A stretch of 64,000 nt of DNA from CAVUWL01 sp963700105. GTDB lineage: Bacteria > Actinomycetota > Thermoleophilia > Solirubrobacterales > 70-9. A model generated the notes under the pieces. That model worked only from the letters and a program-made list of their open reading frames with translations, searched no databases and was not told the DNA's origin. This document shows, one piece after another, positions 9,001 through 19,035 of this stretch (the stretch's first letter is position 1; each line of letters begins with the position of its first letter). A program made the translations under genes and the position numbers. Location of the stretch: the NCBI GenBank assembly GCA_963700105.1, contig CAVOWL010000006.1, forward strand, positions 347,911 through 411,910, read 5' to 3'.

Positions 9001-9268
9001 GGCAATCCCAGCCGGCCTTGCGGGGCACCCGGTAGCCGCACATCGCCTTGTAGCGGGGGTAGATGTCCTTAAAAACACGGGCCAGCACATGGTGGGAGCC
9101 AGGGCGCCCGTTGGCGGTCGGCGGCCCCTCATAAAAACTCCAAACCTCGGCGCCCTCTCGATTGCTCAGCGAGCGCGCGAACACATCGTTTTGTTTCCAG
9201 CGAGCCAGGACCCGCTCCTCCAGCTCGGGGAAGTCCTGCTTGGGGTCGACGGGATGAAAACCTGGCAT
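6092..9268 (-). CDS. ileS: isoleucyl-tRNA synthetase
   Basis: A 1058-residue class I synthetase charging tRNA-Ile. Seen: the first signature as GSHHVLARVF (HHVL at 59-62, standing in for HIGH) after YEGPPTANG, the KMSKS loop (Lys608), an editing CP1 domain with WTTTPWTLPGN, and GWDCHGLPVE. The length, the EGPPTANGRPGSHH signature and the long C-terminal region ending in a DUF5915-like domain place it with the eukaryote/archaea-like IleS type carried by many actinobacteria, a type often less sensitive to mupirocin. This is a single-copy core gene, intact over 3.2 kb. Confidence 0.96.
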   Translation of the reverse strand: MPGFHPVDPKQDFPELEERVLARWKQNDVFARSLSNREGAEVWSFYEGPPTANGRPGSHHVLARVFKDIYPRYKAMCGYRVPRKAGWDCHGLPVELEVEKQLGITSKQQVEEYGIAAFNQRCRESVFEYVEEWNRLTERIGFWIDLDHPYVTLDNSYIESVWWSLRQIWDDGRLYEGHKVVPYCPRCGTALSSHEVALGYEDVRDPSIYVRFPLLGGDGEELGESLLIWTTTPWTLPGNVAVAVSPKLSYVRARLGEEVLIVAEALRERVLGAEAEVLSRFPGSELVGRRYAGPIFELSEQPSAAYRVLGGDFVSAEDGTGLVHIAPAFGEEDFELASAEGIFDPKRPRTLFNPVGPDGTYDARVSGFSGRFVKDPELGVELIAELRRRGLLFAEQTYEHAYPHCWRCDTPLIYYAKSSWYIATSQLADRLLANNETIGWHPAHIKHGRFGKWLQGNVDWALSRDRYWGTPLPIWRCSDPHCAELFCAGSVAELAQRFGGEVPADLHRPYIDRVSVECESCGGQMRRVEAVIDTWYDSGAMPFAQFHYPFGNEAEFAQRFPADFICEAIDQTRGWFYTLLAESTLLFDAPSYRDCVCLGLILDPEGQKMSKSKGNVVEPWEVIDAHGADALRWYYLTSQQPWSGYRFSLEAVGESVRQFLLTLWNTYSFWVLYANAEGLAPGDFKRPEPPSDDLDRWVLSRLQATIGRVGESMDAFDCTAAGRAIAEFVDELSNWYVRLSRRRFWEGDPAAFTTLRHCLLEAAALLAPFTPFLADEIHLNLVGGAAADPDSWPDSVHLRDFPKVDAARSDLQLESAMEAVRLSVELGRAARAQAKLKMRQPLRRAVIVANENERGAIEAHADLVRAELNVKELAFVSEEADLVSYAVKPNYRALGPRFGKRMPQVVAALEVLSGEHVARVMAAGGEVGISIDGDEHAIGADEVSLALVPLAGYQVQTEAGHAVALELEIDPQLRGEGLAREIVHAVQNARKAAGLQVTDRIELALGGDTELLAAARDHESYLSAELLAPSIAYDADGGRAIEVEGRSLQVSLRRPESA

Positions 9269-9306
9269 CGGCAGGTGATTCTAGGAGCGAGTAGGGTGGC
9301 GCCTCG

Positions 9307-10179
9307 GTGGGGGGCTTTGAGCTGAACCAAAAGGTGGCGCTGGTTACCGGCGCGGCACGCGGAATTGGATTTGAGGCCGCGCGCCAGCTGCAGCTGCGCG
9401 GCGCCTCGGTTGCGGTGGTCGATCTCGACCACACACAGGCCTCCGAGGCCGCCGAGAGGATCGGCGAGGGGGCGATCGCGATCGCCGCCGATGTCACCGA
9501 CGCCGGCGCGATGATGGCGGCGGTGGCCGAGACGGTTCAGAGGCTGGGCGGCCTCGACCTGGCGGTCGCAAACGCGGGCATAACCCAGTCGCAGATCGCG
9601 ACCGCGCGTGGGCTCTCGGGCGAGGAGTGGGAACGGGTCTTTGAGGTTGACCTGCTGGGGGTCTGGCGAACCGCCCGCGCGGCGCTGCCCCAGATCGTTA
9701 AGCGACGCGGGCAGATTGTCGTCGTCTCCTCGGTCTATGCCTTTGTCAACGGCATGGGAAACAGTCCCTATGCGGTTGCCAAGGCGGGGGTCGAGTCGCT
9801 GGGCAGGGCGCTGCGGGTCGAGCTCGCACCCCACGGCGCCAGCGCAACGGTTGCCTACTTTGGCTGGGTCGATACGAAAATGGTTCAGGATGCTTTCGAT
9901 CAGCCTGAGGCTGGGCGCCTGAGCGAGATGACGCCGGACTTCCTGCTGAAGCGGATCACCCCTGAGGAGGCTGCGGCCGGCCTGGTGGCGGGCATCGAGC
10001 GGCGGGCTCCGCGCGTTTTCGTGCCGAAGTGGTGGCGCTACGCCTCGGCTCTGCGCGGTCTGATCAACCCGCTGCTCGACCGCCGCCTCGAGAGGGACGC
10101 GAGGATGGCCGCCCTGCTGCGCGACCTCGATGCCAAGGCGATCGATGCCAGCGAGGCGCCCTCAGCGGGCGCGGGTTAG
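9307..10179 (+). CDS. short-chain dehydrogenase/reductase
   Basis: A 290-residue Rossmann-fold oxidoreductase of the classical SDR type: TGAARGIG (14-21) for cofactor binding, VVDLDH after strand 2 suggesting NAD(H) preference (Asp), ANAG near residue 82, the catalytic serine in VVVSSVYAF, and Tyr155-x3-Lys159 (YAVAK). The C-terminal part resembles enzymes acting on steroid- or fatty-acid-like alcohols. The gene lies head-on with the FAD/Fe-S oxidase and overlaps its 3' end by 18 bp. Substrate unknown. Start GTG 9307. Confidence 0.88.
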   Translation: MGGFELNQKVALVTGAARGIGFEAARQLQLRGASVAVVDLDHTQASEAAERIGEGAIAIAADVTDAGAMMAAVAETVQRLGGLDLAVANAGITQSQIATARGLSGEEWERVFEVDLLGVWRTARAALPQIVKRRGQIVVVSSVYAFVNGMGNSPYAVAKAGVESLGRALRVELAPHGASATVAYFGWVDTKMVQDAFDQPEAGRLSEMTPDFLLKRITPEEAAAGLVAGIERRAPRVFVPKWWRYASALRGLINPLLDRRLERDARMAALLRDLDAKAIDASEAPSAGAG

Positions 10180-13023
10180 CTGCTCCAGCGCGAAGACGAA
10201 GGACTCATACGGCTCCGCGGTGGCTCGCTGCAGACCTAGCTCGCAGGTGCGGTTATTGCAGAGGTGGGCATCAAAGCGCCCCCCGCTCAGCTCCGCGGCC
10301 TGCTCGCGGGTGGCCGACTCGGTCAGCTCGGGGTGAGCGATACCCCGGTCTCCGGCAAAGCCGCAACAGGTCGCCGTCGGCGCAATAACGACGTCCTCGG
10401 CGAGGCTGGCGGCAATCGATTCAAACTGCACCCGCAGCCCCATCCGTCGCGTCGCACAGCTCGGGTGAAGGGTGGCGGTCGCGAGCTTTTGGGGGATCGG
10501 AAGCCCCGGCAGCAGCCTGTCGTGGACCCAGGTGAGCGAGTCGAGGACCTCGATCGCCCCCAGCCGCTCGGAGTTTTCCTCGCTCAGGACTCCCTCGCCT
10601 GGTTCGGCGATCGCCTGGGTGCAAGACGCCGCGTCGCTGATCACCGGCAGCGCCCCCTCCGCGCTCCAGCGCCAGAGGTTCTCAACCATCTCGTTGGCCT
10701 TGTGAGCGTGGGCGCGCCGAAAGCCCTTGGAGCTCCACGGCAGCCCGCAACAGCTGCCCGGCACCTCGGCGGGGATCCAGACCGGCAGACCGGCGCGCCG
10801 GGAGACCTCGACCAGCGCGGCGGCAAGGCTTCGGGCGGGAGAGCTCGCGGCGGCACGGCCGAGGACGCGATTCGTACAGGAGGGCAGATAGATCGCCGCG
10901 GCGGCGCTGGGAGAGGTACTAGGCAGCTGCCCCGGTGCGGGGCCGGGAAGGGCCCTTCCCCTCCTGCTGCGGCGGGCCAGCGGAGCACCGAGGCGCAGCC
11001 CCGCCCGCGCCGCCGCCTCGATTCCGCGCCAGCGCCGCGAGGCAAAGAGCGCGGCGGCTTCGGCGCGCTCGGTGTGGCGGGCGCCGCGCAGTTCCCTGAC
11101 AAACTCGCCAGTGTCGATACCAACCGGGCAGGCAAGCTGGCAGCTGCCATCGGTCGCGCAGGTCTCAAGCGCCTGGTAGTTGAATTCCTCGAGCAGCACC
11201 CGCGCCAGCGCCGAGCCGCCGCCCTGGCGTGCCATCTCGCGGCGCAGGACGATCCGCTGGCGCGGCGTGGTGGTGAGGTTTCGGCTGGGACAGACGGGCT
11301 CGCAGAAGCCGCACTCCACGCAGGCGCTCACCGACTCCTCGATCGGCGGTGACGTCTTGAGGTTGCGCAGGTGTACTTCGGGGTCGCGGTTTAAGACCAC
11401 GCCGGGGGAGAGCACCGCGTCGGGATCAGCCAACCGCTTGATCTGCCACATCATCTCGGTCGCGGTGGCGCCCCACTCGCGCTCGACGTAGGGGGCCATA
11501 TTGAGCCCGGTTCCGTGCTCGGCCTTCAGCGAGCCATCGTATTTACCGACGATCAGCTCGACCAGGTCGGCCATGAATGCCTGGTAGCGATCGAGCTCAG
11601 ATGACTTGGAGAAGTCGGGGGTGAGCATGAAGTGCAGGTTGCCGGCGGAGGCGTGACCGGCGACGCCGGGTAAAAAGCCGTGCTCTGCGAGCAGCGCCTG
11701 CAGATCGCTGGCACCCTCGGCAATCCGCTGCGGCGGCACGCAGACGTCCTCGACGATGAGCGCGGTTCCGGGCGGTCGCAGTCGGCCGATCAGTCCATGC
11801 AACCCCTCTCGCACCCGCCAGCTCAGCTCAATCTCCTGCGGATCCGCGCTGAACTCGATCGGGCGAATCGTCTCGTGGGAGGAGAGGATCCGCCGCGCCT
11901 CGGCGAGGCGATCGTCGAGCTGATCCTGATCGCCCGCGCCGAACTCGACCAAGAGCACGGCGGAGTCAGGCGGCAACTCCTTCCACTGCGCCGGCGCCCC
12001 CACCATGTTGTAGCTAGCGGTGATCAGGGCGGGAGCGACCATTAGCTCGACCGCGCTCGCCCCCGCCCCGACCAGCTCGCGGACCGGACCGATCGCCGCG
12101 TCGATGCTGGGGAAGTGCACCCAGGCGGTGCTCGTGCGGGCCGGCAGCGGCACGGTCTCAAGGACCGCCTCGGCGACGAAGGCCAGGGTGCCCTCGGAGC
12201 CGACGATCAGGCGTTGGAATATCTCCAGCGGCGCCGCGGCATCAAGGAACGCGCAGAGCCGGTAGCCGGTCGTGTTCTTGATCTCAAACTTGCGGGAGAT
12301 GCGCTCGCTGAGGGCGGGATCGGCGCGGATCTGATCGCGGATCGCGGCCAGGCCGTCGGCAAGCTCGGGCTCCGCTTGGGCGAAGCGTTCGGCGGCGCCG
12401 GCGGCGCCGGTGTCGAGCGTCAGCCCCGAGGCGGTGATGAAGGTCATCGAGCGCAGGGTCGAGTAGGAGTCGTGATCGACTCCGCATCGCATCCCGCCAG
12501 AGTTGTTGGCGATCACGCCGCCGAGCGTCGCAATCTCGGTGCTGGCCGGATCGGGACCGAGCTTGCGACCGTAGGGGGCGAGAACGCGGTTGGCGTGACC
12601 GAGCACGGTTCCGGGCTTGATCCGGGCCCTGGCGCCGTCGCCCTCAACCGAGACCCCGCCAAAGTGGCGGCGCACGTCGATCAGAATCCCGCCGCCCTGA
12701 CCCTGTCCGCTGAGGCTGGTGCCGCCGGCACGGAAGGTGAGCGGGATGCCCGAGCTGCGCCCGAAGGCCATGAGCTTTTTGATGTCGTCGCTGCACCTCG
12801 CCATCACCACCGCCTGAGGAAATACCCGGTAGGGACTGGCGTCAGAGGCGTAGCTGATGATGTCTGAGGCGCCGCCGCGCAGGCGACCGGGGCCGAGCAG
12901 GGCCTCAAGTTCGCCGCGCAGTGGCTGCGCCACCCCGGCGGCGATCGCTTCGGGTGCACGGTCGGCGGTCGGCTCAGACTCCGGTCGGGCAAGCGAGGCG
13001 AGGCTCTGCCGCATTAGCGCCAT
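10162..13023 (-). CDS. FAD-linked and Fe-S 2-hydroxyacid oxidase (GlcD-GlcF / D-lactate dehydrogenase type fusion)
   Basis: A 953-residue fusion. Residues ~40-560 are an FAD-binding type 4 / FAD-oxidase C domain (RAGGTSLSGQGQGGG near 98-112; HASAGNLHFMLTPDF; KAEHGTGLNMAPYVE). From ~565 there are two 4Fe-4S ferredoxin motifs (CVECGFCEPVCPS; CATDGSCQLACPVG) and two CCG domains (GSCCGLPWSSKG; TCCGFAGDRG), as in GlcF/GlpC. Fusions of this form oxidise 2-hydroxyacids such as D-lactate, glycolate or 2-hydroxyglutarate and pass electrons to quinone or other carriers. It starts 6 bp after the benzoylformate-decarboxylase-like gene on the same strand, so the two form an operon and an aromatic or branched 2-hydroxyacid is a reasonable substrate guess. 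Confidence 0.88.
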   Translation of the reverse strand: MALMRQSLASLARPESEPTADRAPEAIAAGVAQPLRGELEALLGPGRLRGGASDIISYASDASPYRVFPQAVVMARCSDDIKKLMAFGRSSGIPLTFRAGGTSLSGQGQGGGILIDVRRHFGGVSVEGDGARARIKPGTVLGHANRVLAPYGRKLGPDPASTEIATLGGVIANNSGGMRCGVDHDSYSTLRSMTFITASGLTLDTGAAGAAERFAQAEPELADGLAAIRDQIRADPALSERISRKFEIKNTTGYRLCAFLDAAAPLEIFQRLIVGSEGTLAFVAEAVLETVPLPARTSTAWVHFPSIDAAIGPVRELVGAGASAVELMVAPALITASYNMVGAPAQWKELPPDSAVLLVEFGAGDQDQLDDRLAEARRILSSHETIRPIEFSADPQEIELSWRVREGLHGLIGRLRPPGTALIVEDVCVPPQRIAEGASDLQALLAEHGFLPGVAGHASAGNLHFMLTPDFSKSSELDRYQAFMADLVELIVGKYDGSLKAEHGTGLNMAPYVEREWGATATEMMWQIKRLADPDAVLSPGVVLNRDPEVHLRNLKTSPPIEESVSACVECGFCEPVCPSRNLTTTPRQRIVLRREMARQGGGSALARVLLEEFNYQALETCATDGSCQLACPVGIDTGEFVRELRGARHTERAEAAALFASRRWRGIEAAARAGLRLGAPLARRSRRGRALPGPAPGQLPSTSPSAAAAIYLPSCTNRVLGRAAASSPARSLAAALVEVSRRAGLPVWIPAEVPGSCCGLPWSSKGFRRAHAHKANEMVENLWRWSAEGALPVISDAASCTQAIAEPGEGVLSEENSERLGAIEVLDSLTWVHDRLLPGLPIPQKLATATLHPSCATRRMGLRVQFESIAASLAEDVVIAPTATCCGFAGDRGIAHPELTESATREQAAELSGGRFDAHLCNNRTCELGLQRATAEPYESFVFALEQLTRAR

Positions 13024-13029
13024 CTCTGT

Positions 13030-14628
<1,599 letters not shown>

Positions 14629-14665
14629 CAGGGCGAACCCTATCCGGGCCTAGGATCAGCGGCCG

Positions 14666-15148
14666 ATGAGACGGCTCGGCTCCAACCTGGCGGCGCTCCT
14701 CGCCGCCCTAGCGGCGCTTTTGGGCGGCGGCTGCGGGGCGGGTGCCGTCTCGACGCCACTCGCCTGCCTCCGACAAAGCGGCGCCTACCTCTCCGCCCTC
14801 AGGGCAGCGCCGGCAGCGGTGAGGCTCGGCGAGGGCGTCCCGATCAGCGCCTGCCTGCCCTCCCAGCAGCCCGAAGGCGAGCTCGCCACGGTAGGAATGT
14901 CGATGATCAGCGCTGCGACCCGCCTCAACGGGGAGGCAAGGGCCAACCCGGGCGGCGGCGCCAACCTGGCGCTCGGCTACCTGCTCGGAGCCGCCGCGCG
15001 AGGGGGGCGATCGGGCGGCGGCGTCCAGGTCGAGCTGCTGCGCCGGCTCGCCGCCGCCGCCCGCTTCAGCCCCAACGGGCGGCGGCTTCCGCCGGCCTTT
15101 TGGCGCGCCTACCGCCGCGGCTTGGCCGCCGGTCAGAGCCGCGGCTGA
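14666..15148 (+). CDS. putative lipoprotein, unknown function
   Basis: A 160-residue protein with an N-terminal signal: positively charged MRRLG, a hydrophobic Ala/Leu stretch, then LLGGGCGAG, which fits a lipobox with Cys at about residue 25. The mature part is Ala/Arg/Gly-rich with no recognised domain and contains a predicted helix LSALRAAPAAVRLGEGV. It is divergent from the decarboxylase gene and ends 10 bp before fumC. Low-complexity composition makes the coding call less certain than for its neighbours, but the signal peptide and spacing support it. Confidence 0.6.
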   Translation: MRRLGSNLAALLAALAALLGGGCGAGAVSTPLACLRQSGAYLSALRAAPAAVRLGEGVPISACLPSQQPEGELATVGMSMISAATRLNGEARANPGGGANLALGYLLGAAARGGRSGGGVQVELLRRLAAAARFSPNGRRLPPAFWRAYRRGLAAGQSRG

Positions 15149-15158
15149 CTACGCTGGA

Positions 15159-16505
15159 GTGGACGACTTCTACGGAGGAATGAAATTGAACGAGCAGCTG
15201 TGGGGTGGCGAGACCACCAAGGCCGTTGACAACTTCCCGGTCTCAGGCGAGCGGATCCCGATCGCGGTGCTGCGCTGGCTTGGCCGCCTCAAGGCCGCGG
15301 CGGCGGAGGCAAACGCCGAGCTGGGTCTGCTCGACTCTGAGCTGGCGGAGCGAATCGCGGCCGCGGGCACCGCCGTGGCCGAGGGTGAGCACGACGAGCA
15401 GTTTCCGATCGACATCTTTCAGACCGGCTCCGGCACATCCTCAAACATGAACGCCAACGAGGTAATCGCCAAGCTGGCCGGCGAGGGTGCCCACCCCAAC
15501 GATCACGTCAACTTGGGCCAATCCTCAAACGACGTCTTCCCCTCGGCGGTCCATCTGGCCGCACTCGACGAAGTCACCCACACCCTGCTGCCGGCTATGG
15601 GGGGACTTGAGGCGGCGCTGGAGGAAAGATCGAAACGCTTCTCAGACATTGTCAAGGCGGGCCGCACCCACCTGATGGACGCGGTGCCGGTCACCCTGGG
15701 TCAGGAGTTTGGCGGCTACGCAGCCCAGATTCGCCTCGGCATCCAGCGGGTCGAGGCGACCCTGCGCCGGGTCGGGCAGATCCCGCTCGGGGGCACCGCG
15801 ACGGGGACCGGGCTCAACACCCACCCCGAATTTGCCGCCAGGGTGCGCGAGAAGCTCGCCTCCCAGAGCGGCCTGGCGATATCAGCGCCGTTGGATGCCT
15901 TTGAGGCGCAGGCGAACCGTGACGCCTTGGTCGAGCTCTCGGGGGCGCTGAAGGTCTATGCAATCTCGCTCAATAAGATCGCCAACGACCTGGCGCTGAT
16001 GGGCTCCGGCCCGCGGGCAGGGCTTGCAGAGCTGCGGCTTCCCGAGCTGCAGAAGGGCTCCTCGATCATGCCCGGCAAGGTCAACCCGGTAATCCCCGAG
16101 GTGGTGATTCAGGTCGCCGGCCAGGTGGTCGGCAACGATGTCGCGATCTCAATCGGTGGCAGTCAGGGTCAGTTCGAGCTGAACGTGAGGGTACCTTTGA
16201 TCGCCCGCAACCTGCTCGACTCGATCAAGCTGCTTGGCGCAGCGTCGCGCCTTCTAAACGAGAAGTGCGTGAGCGGGATCGAGGCAAACGAGGAGATGAC
16301 AGAGCGCCACGCCGAGGCCACCCTGGCAACCGCGACTGCTCTCAATCCCCACATTGGCTATGACCGCGCCGCCGAGATCGTCAAGGTGGCGGCGGAGTCG
16401 GGTCGCTCGCTGCGAGAGGTGGCGCTGGAGAATGGAGTCGAGCCGGCTGTGCTCGAGCAGGCGCTTGACCACCGCCGCATGGCGCACCCCCACGGGCGGG
16501 GGTAG
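15159..16505 (+). CDS. fumC: class II fumarate hydratase
   Basis: A ~448-residue fumarase/aspartase-superfamily enzyme interconverting fumarate and malate in the TCA cycle. Seen: FQTGSGTSSNMNANEVIA, HPNDHVNLGQSSND, GRTHLMDAVPVTLGQEF, and the superfamily signature GSSIMPGKVNP near residue 300 with the mobile-loop serine. T-H-L-M-D-A-V-P-V is the fumarase form, distinguishing it from aspartase or argininosuccinate lyase. GTG 15159 is used; ATG 15180, right behind GGAGGA, would remove seven residues and is also possible, since homology starts only at NEQLWGGET. Confidence 0.93.
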   Translation: MDDFYGGMKLNEQLWGGETTKAVDNFPVSGERIPIAVLRWLGRLKAAAAEANAELGLLDSELAERIAAAGTAVAEGEHDEQFPIDIFQTGSGTSSNMNANEVIAKLAGEGAHPNDHVNLGQSSNDVFPSAVHLAALDEVTHTLLPAMGGLEAALEERSKRFSDIVKAGRTHLMDAVPVTLGQEFGGYAAQIRLGIQRVEATLRRVGQIPLGGTATGTGLNTHPEFAARVREKLASQSGLAISAPLDAFEAQANRDALVELSGALKVYAISLNKIANDLALMGSGPRAGLAELRLPELQKGSSIMPGKVNPVIPEVVIQVAGQVVGNDVAISIGGSQGQFELNVRVPLIARNLLDSIKLLGAASRLLNEKCVSGIEANEEMTERHAEATLATATALNPHIGYDRAAEIVKVAAESGRSLREVALENGVEPAVLEQALDHRRMAHPHGRG

Positions 16506-16508
16506 CGA

Positions 16509-17954
16509 TCAGCCCTGCAGCGTGATGAAGCGCTCCTCGGTCAGCTCGATGACCGCGAAGGAGGGGCCCTCCCGCGTGTTACCGGAGTCCTTGACCCCAC
16601 CGTAGGGCTGCTGATCGGCACGGAAGGTGGGGACCTCGTTGATCAGAACGCCGCCGAACTGCAGGCGGCGGGCCGCCTCCAACCCGCGGCCGATGTCGCG
16701 GGTGAAAACCCCCGCCTGCAGGCCGAACCTGGAGTCGTTTGCCATCTCCAGGGCCTGCTCGAAATCCGCGAAACGATCGATCGTCGCAACCGGTCCGAAA
16801 ATCTCCTCACACCAAACCTTGGCGCTTCGGGGCGGCGCCGAGAGCAGGGTTGGAGCAAGGCAGCGCTCCTCATCGACGAGCTCTCCACCGCTCAGCAGCT
16901 CAGCCCCCCCGCCGATTGCCTCATCGACCCAGGCCTTTACCCGGTCGCGGTCGGCGCGGCTGATCAGCGGTCCGACGTCGGTCTCTGGGTCGAGCGGATC
17001 GCCAACTCGAAGGGCCCCCATCTTGGCGATCAGCCGCTCGCTGAACCGATCGGCGATCGCCTCGTGGACGAGGATCCGCTGGATCGAGATGCAGCTCTGC
17101 CCGGCGTGGGAGAAGGCGTGCACCTGCGCCTTATCGGCGGCCTGCTCCCAATCACCATCGGAGTTGACTATCAGCGGAGCGTTTGAACCGAGCTCGAGGT
17201 TGACCTTCTTGTGGGGAACGTGGCTGCGGATCCCCCACCCGACCCCCGCCGATCCGGTGAAGCTGAGCGCCCTGGTCAGCGGGTGCTCGACGATCGCGTT
17301 GCCCACCCTTGAACCCGGACCGGGAATGACGCTGAGCCAGCCGCCCGGCAATCCCGCTTCGGTCAGGATCGAGGCCAGCTTAAGCGCCGAGATCGGCGTC
17401 TGCCCGGCCGGCTTTAGGACGACGGCGTTGCCGGCGGCGATTGCCGGCCCGAGCTTGTGGGCGACGAGGTTGAGTGGGAAATTAAACGGGCTGATTGCGC
17501 CGACCACTCCGTAGGGCATGCGCAGGATCACGCCAAGCTTGCCAGCGCCCGTGGGCGAGGCCTCCATCGGCACCGTGGCACCGGTCAGCTTGCGCGCCTC
17601 AACCGCGGAAAATGTGAGGGTATCGACGCAGCGCTCGGCCTCGACCCGGGCCGTCTTTAGCGGCTTGCCGGCCTCGGCAGAGATCGTCAGCGCCAGGTCC
17701 TCGAGGCGAGCGCCGACCAGCTCCGCGGCGCGATCGAGCACCGCCGCTCGGGCGTATTGGGGGAAATCGTCCCTTTCAAAAGCGGCCTGGGCGGCGGCGG
17801 CGGCGCGCTCCACGGTCGCCTCATCGCCCTGGGCAACCCGACCCACAATGGTCTCGTCGTAGGGGCTTCGAACCTCGCCCCAATCGCCGGTCTCGATCCA
17901 CTCACCGCCCGCCAAGAGCTTGTAATCGATCGCCTCAAACGTCTGCGTCGCCAT
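16509..17954 (-). CDS. aldehyde dehydrogenase (NAD(P)-dependent)
   Basis: A 481-residue ALDH-fold enzyme. Seen: GAISPFNFPLNLVAHK (cofactor and oxyanion Asn), VLKPAGQTPIS, FTGSAGVGWGI, the general base in NLELGSNAPLIV, catalytic Cys in HAGQSCISIQRI, and EIFGPVATI. Sequence style is closest to the broad lactaldehyde/succinate-semialdehyde/GapN-like group. ATG 17954 is chosen because GAGGAG lies 7 bases upstream; an upstream start at 17978 would add eight residues. It could oxidise the aldehyde made by the nearby decarboxylase, but fumC and the lipoprotein gene separate them on the other strand. Confidence 0.9.
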   Translation of the reverse strand: MATQTFEAIDYKLLAGGEWIETGDWGEVRSPYDETIVGRVAQGDEATVERAAAAAQAAFERDDFPQYARAAVLDRAAELVGARLEDLALTISAEAGKPLKTARVEAERCVDTLTFSAVEARKLTGATVPMEASPTGAGKLGVILRMPYGVVGAISPFNFPLNLVAHKLGPAIAAGNAVVLKPAGQTPISALKLASILTEAGLPGGWLSVIPGPGSRVGNAIVEHPLTRALSFTGSAGVGWGIRSHVPHKKVNLELGSNAPLIVNSDGDWEQAADKAQVHAFSHAGQSCISIQRILVHEAIADRFSERLIAKMGALRVGDPLDPETDVGPLISRADRDRVKAWVDEAIGGGAELLSGGELVDEERCLAPTLLSAPPRSAKVWCEEIFGPVATIDRFADFEQALEMANDSRFGLQAGVFTRDIGRGLEAARRLQFGGVLINEVPTFRADQQPYGGVKDSGNTREGPSFAVIELTEERFITLQG

Positions 17955-18043
17955 CGCGGTCTCCTCGTCGTTAGCCAACTCAGCCTAGAGCAGGGCCGCT
18001 GCTCAGCTACCTCGAAGCGGCGAGATCACCCAGATCGACGTGA

Positions 18044-19033
18044 TCATCCATCCGCGTAGGGCTCGATTGGAATTCCGTGCTCGCTCTCTCGCGTTCCCAG
18101 CTCATAGGCCGCCGCGGCCCCGAGGGAGAGCTGCCTAGAACGGGCGCCCGGGCGCTCGATGCTCAGCTGCAGATCGGATATCGAGCAGTTGATCGTCGTG
18201 TGCTCGGAGCCCTTGGGATCGGCGTAGATCCAACCGACGAAATCCTTCTTGGCAGCCGCGATCTCGCCCCGGACCAAAATGCCCTCGCCGGGAAGGACGA
18301 AGGAGCAAGTTCCAGCGCCCGCCTCGATCGAGGTCTTCGGAATCAGCCGAAGGCCGCCGAGGCGGTGCGCCTGACCCTCCAGCATCATCACTCCGGCGCA
18401 GATCCAGGGGGTGATCCAGGGACCGATCTTGAGGCGAGCCGCACCGGCGTCAAAATAGGTTTCCTCCGCACCCGGGAAATCGGAGCCCTCGAGCCAGACC
18501 CAGCGCTCGGCGTGCTCGGTTCCCCAATTGTGGCCGATCATCCCCGGCCAGCCCGAGATCTCGATCGGTCGCTGGTCGACCTCGAGGCGGCCGTCGAAGC
18601 GGGCGTCTGGGTAGGGAGCAATGAACTTGGTACGGGGCAGCGGGGCGCGGTACAGCCAGTCGGCGGGGAGGTACTTACAGGGGCTTGCGCCACCAGAAAA
18701 GGAAAGATCCCAACTCGCCCGCAACGCCTCGCTTTGGACGGCTCCCTTGGCCCCGGCGGGCCCGAGCTCGGCTCCGTTGACCCTGATCCAGGCATCCGCG
18801 GGCGCCGCCAGCTCGTCTGCCCCGACGGTCACCTTGGTTGCCCGCGGCGCCCCCTCGTCTCGATCAAAGAAAACGAACCAGATCGCCGCGCTGGGCTGCG
18901 CACCGGGGCGCTTGTGGACGGTGTGGCGGATCCAGATCCCCTGGCCGCCACCGGGACGGGTGGCCTTGATGTAGAAGCTCTCGTAATGGCCGGCCCTGGT
19001 CGCGACCAGCGGAAAACGGGCACCCTGCTGCAT
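18044..19033 (-). CDS. CrtC/AttH/tocopherol-cyclase-like lipocalin-fold protein
   Basis: A 329-residue soluble protein without signal peptide. N-terminal beta-rich text ESFYIKATRPGGGQGIWIRHT and central ISGWPGMIGHNWGTEHAERW-W resemble the hydroxyneurosporene synthase (CrtC)/AttH and tocopherol-cyclase-like families, whose members use a GHNWG- or HSWG-type motif in a two-domain lipocalin fold. The activity of this subgroup in actinobacteria is unknown. It starts 2 bp after the ychF stop and probably shares that transcript (PAP2-ychF-this gene). The family link rests on motif memory alone. Confidence 0.55.
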   Translation of the reverse strand: MQQGARFPLVATRAGHYESFYIKATRPGGGQGIWIRHTVHKRPGAQPSAAIWFVFFDRDEGAPRATKVTVGADELAAPADAWIRVNGAELGPAGAKGAVQSEALRASWDLSFSGGASPCKYLPADWLYRAPLPRTKFIAPYPDARFDGRLEVDQRPIEISGWPGMIGHNWGTEHAERWVWLEGSDFPGAEETYFDAGAARLKIGPWITPWICAGVMMLEGQAHRLGGLRLIPKTSIEAGAGTCSFVLPGEGILVRGEIAAAKKDFVGWIYADPKGSEHTTINCSISDLQLSIERPGARSRQLSLGAAAAYELGTRESEHGIPIEPYADG

Positions 19034-19035
19034 CG

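Noticed and set aside
7928..9325. 465-codon open frame antisense to ileS
   Set aside because: Shadow frame caused by high GC; no motifs, and it lies wholly over conserved synthetase sequence.
10264..11352. Long open frame antisense to the FAD/Fe-S oxidase
   Set aside because: Composition typical of an antisense shadow (Gly/Arg/Pro-rich), no domain, no start context.
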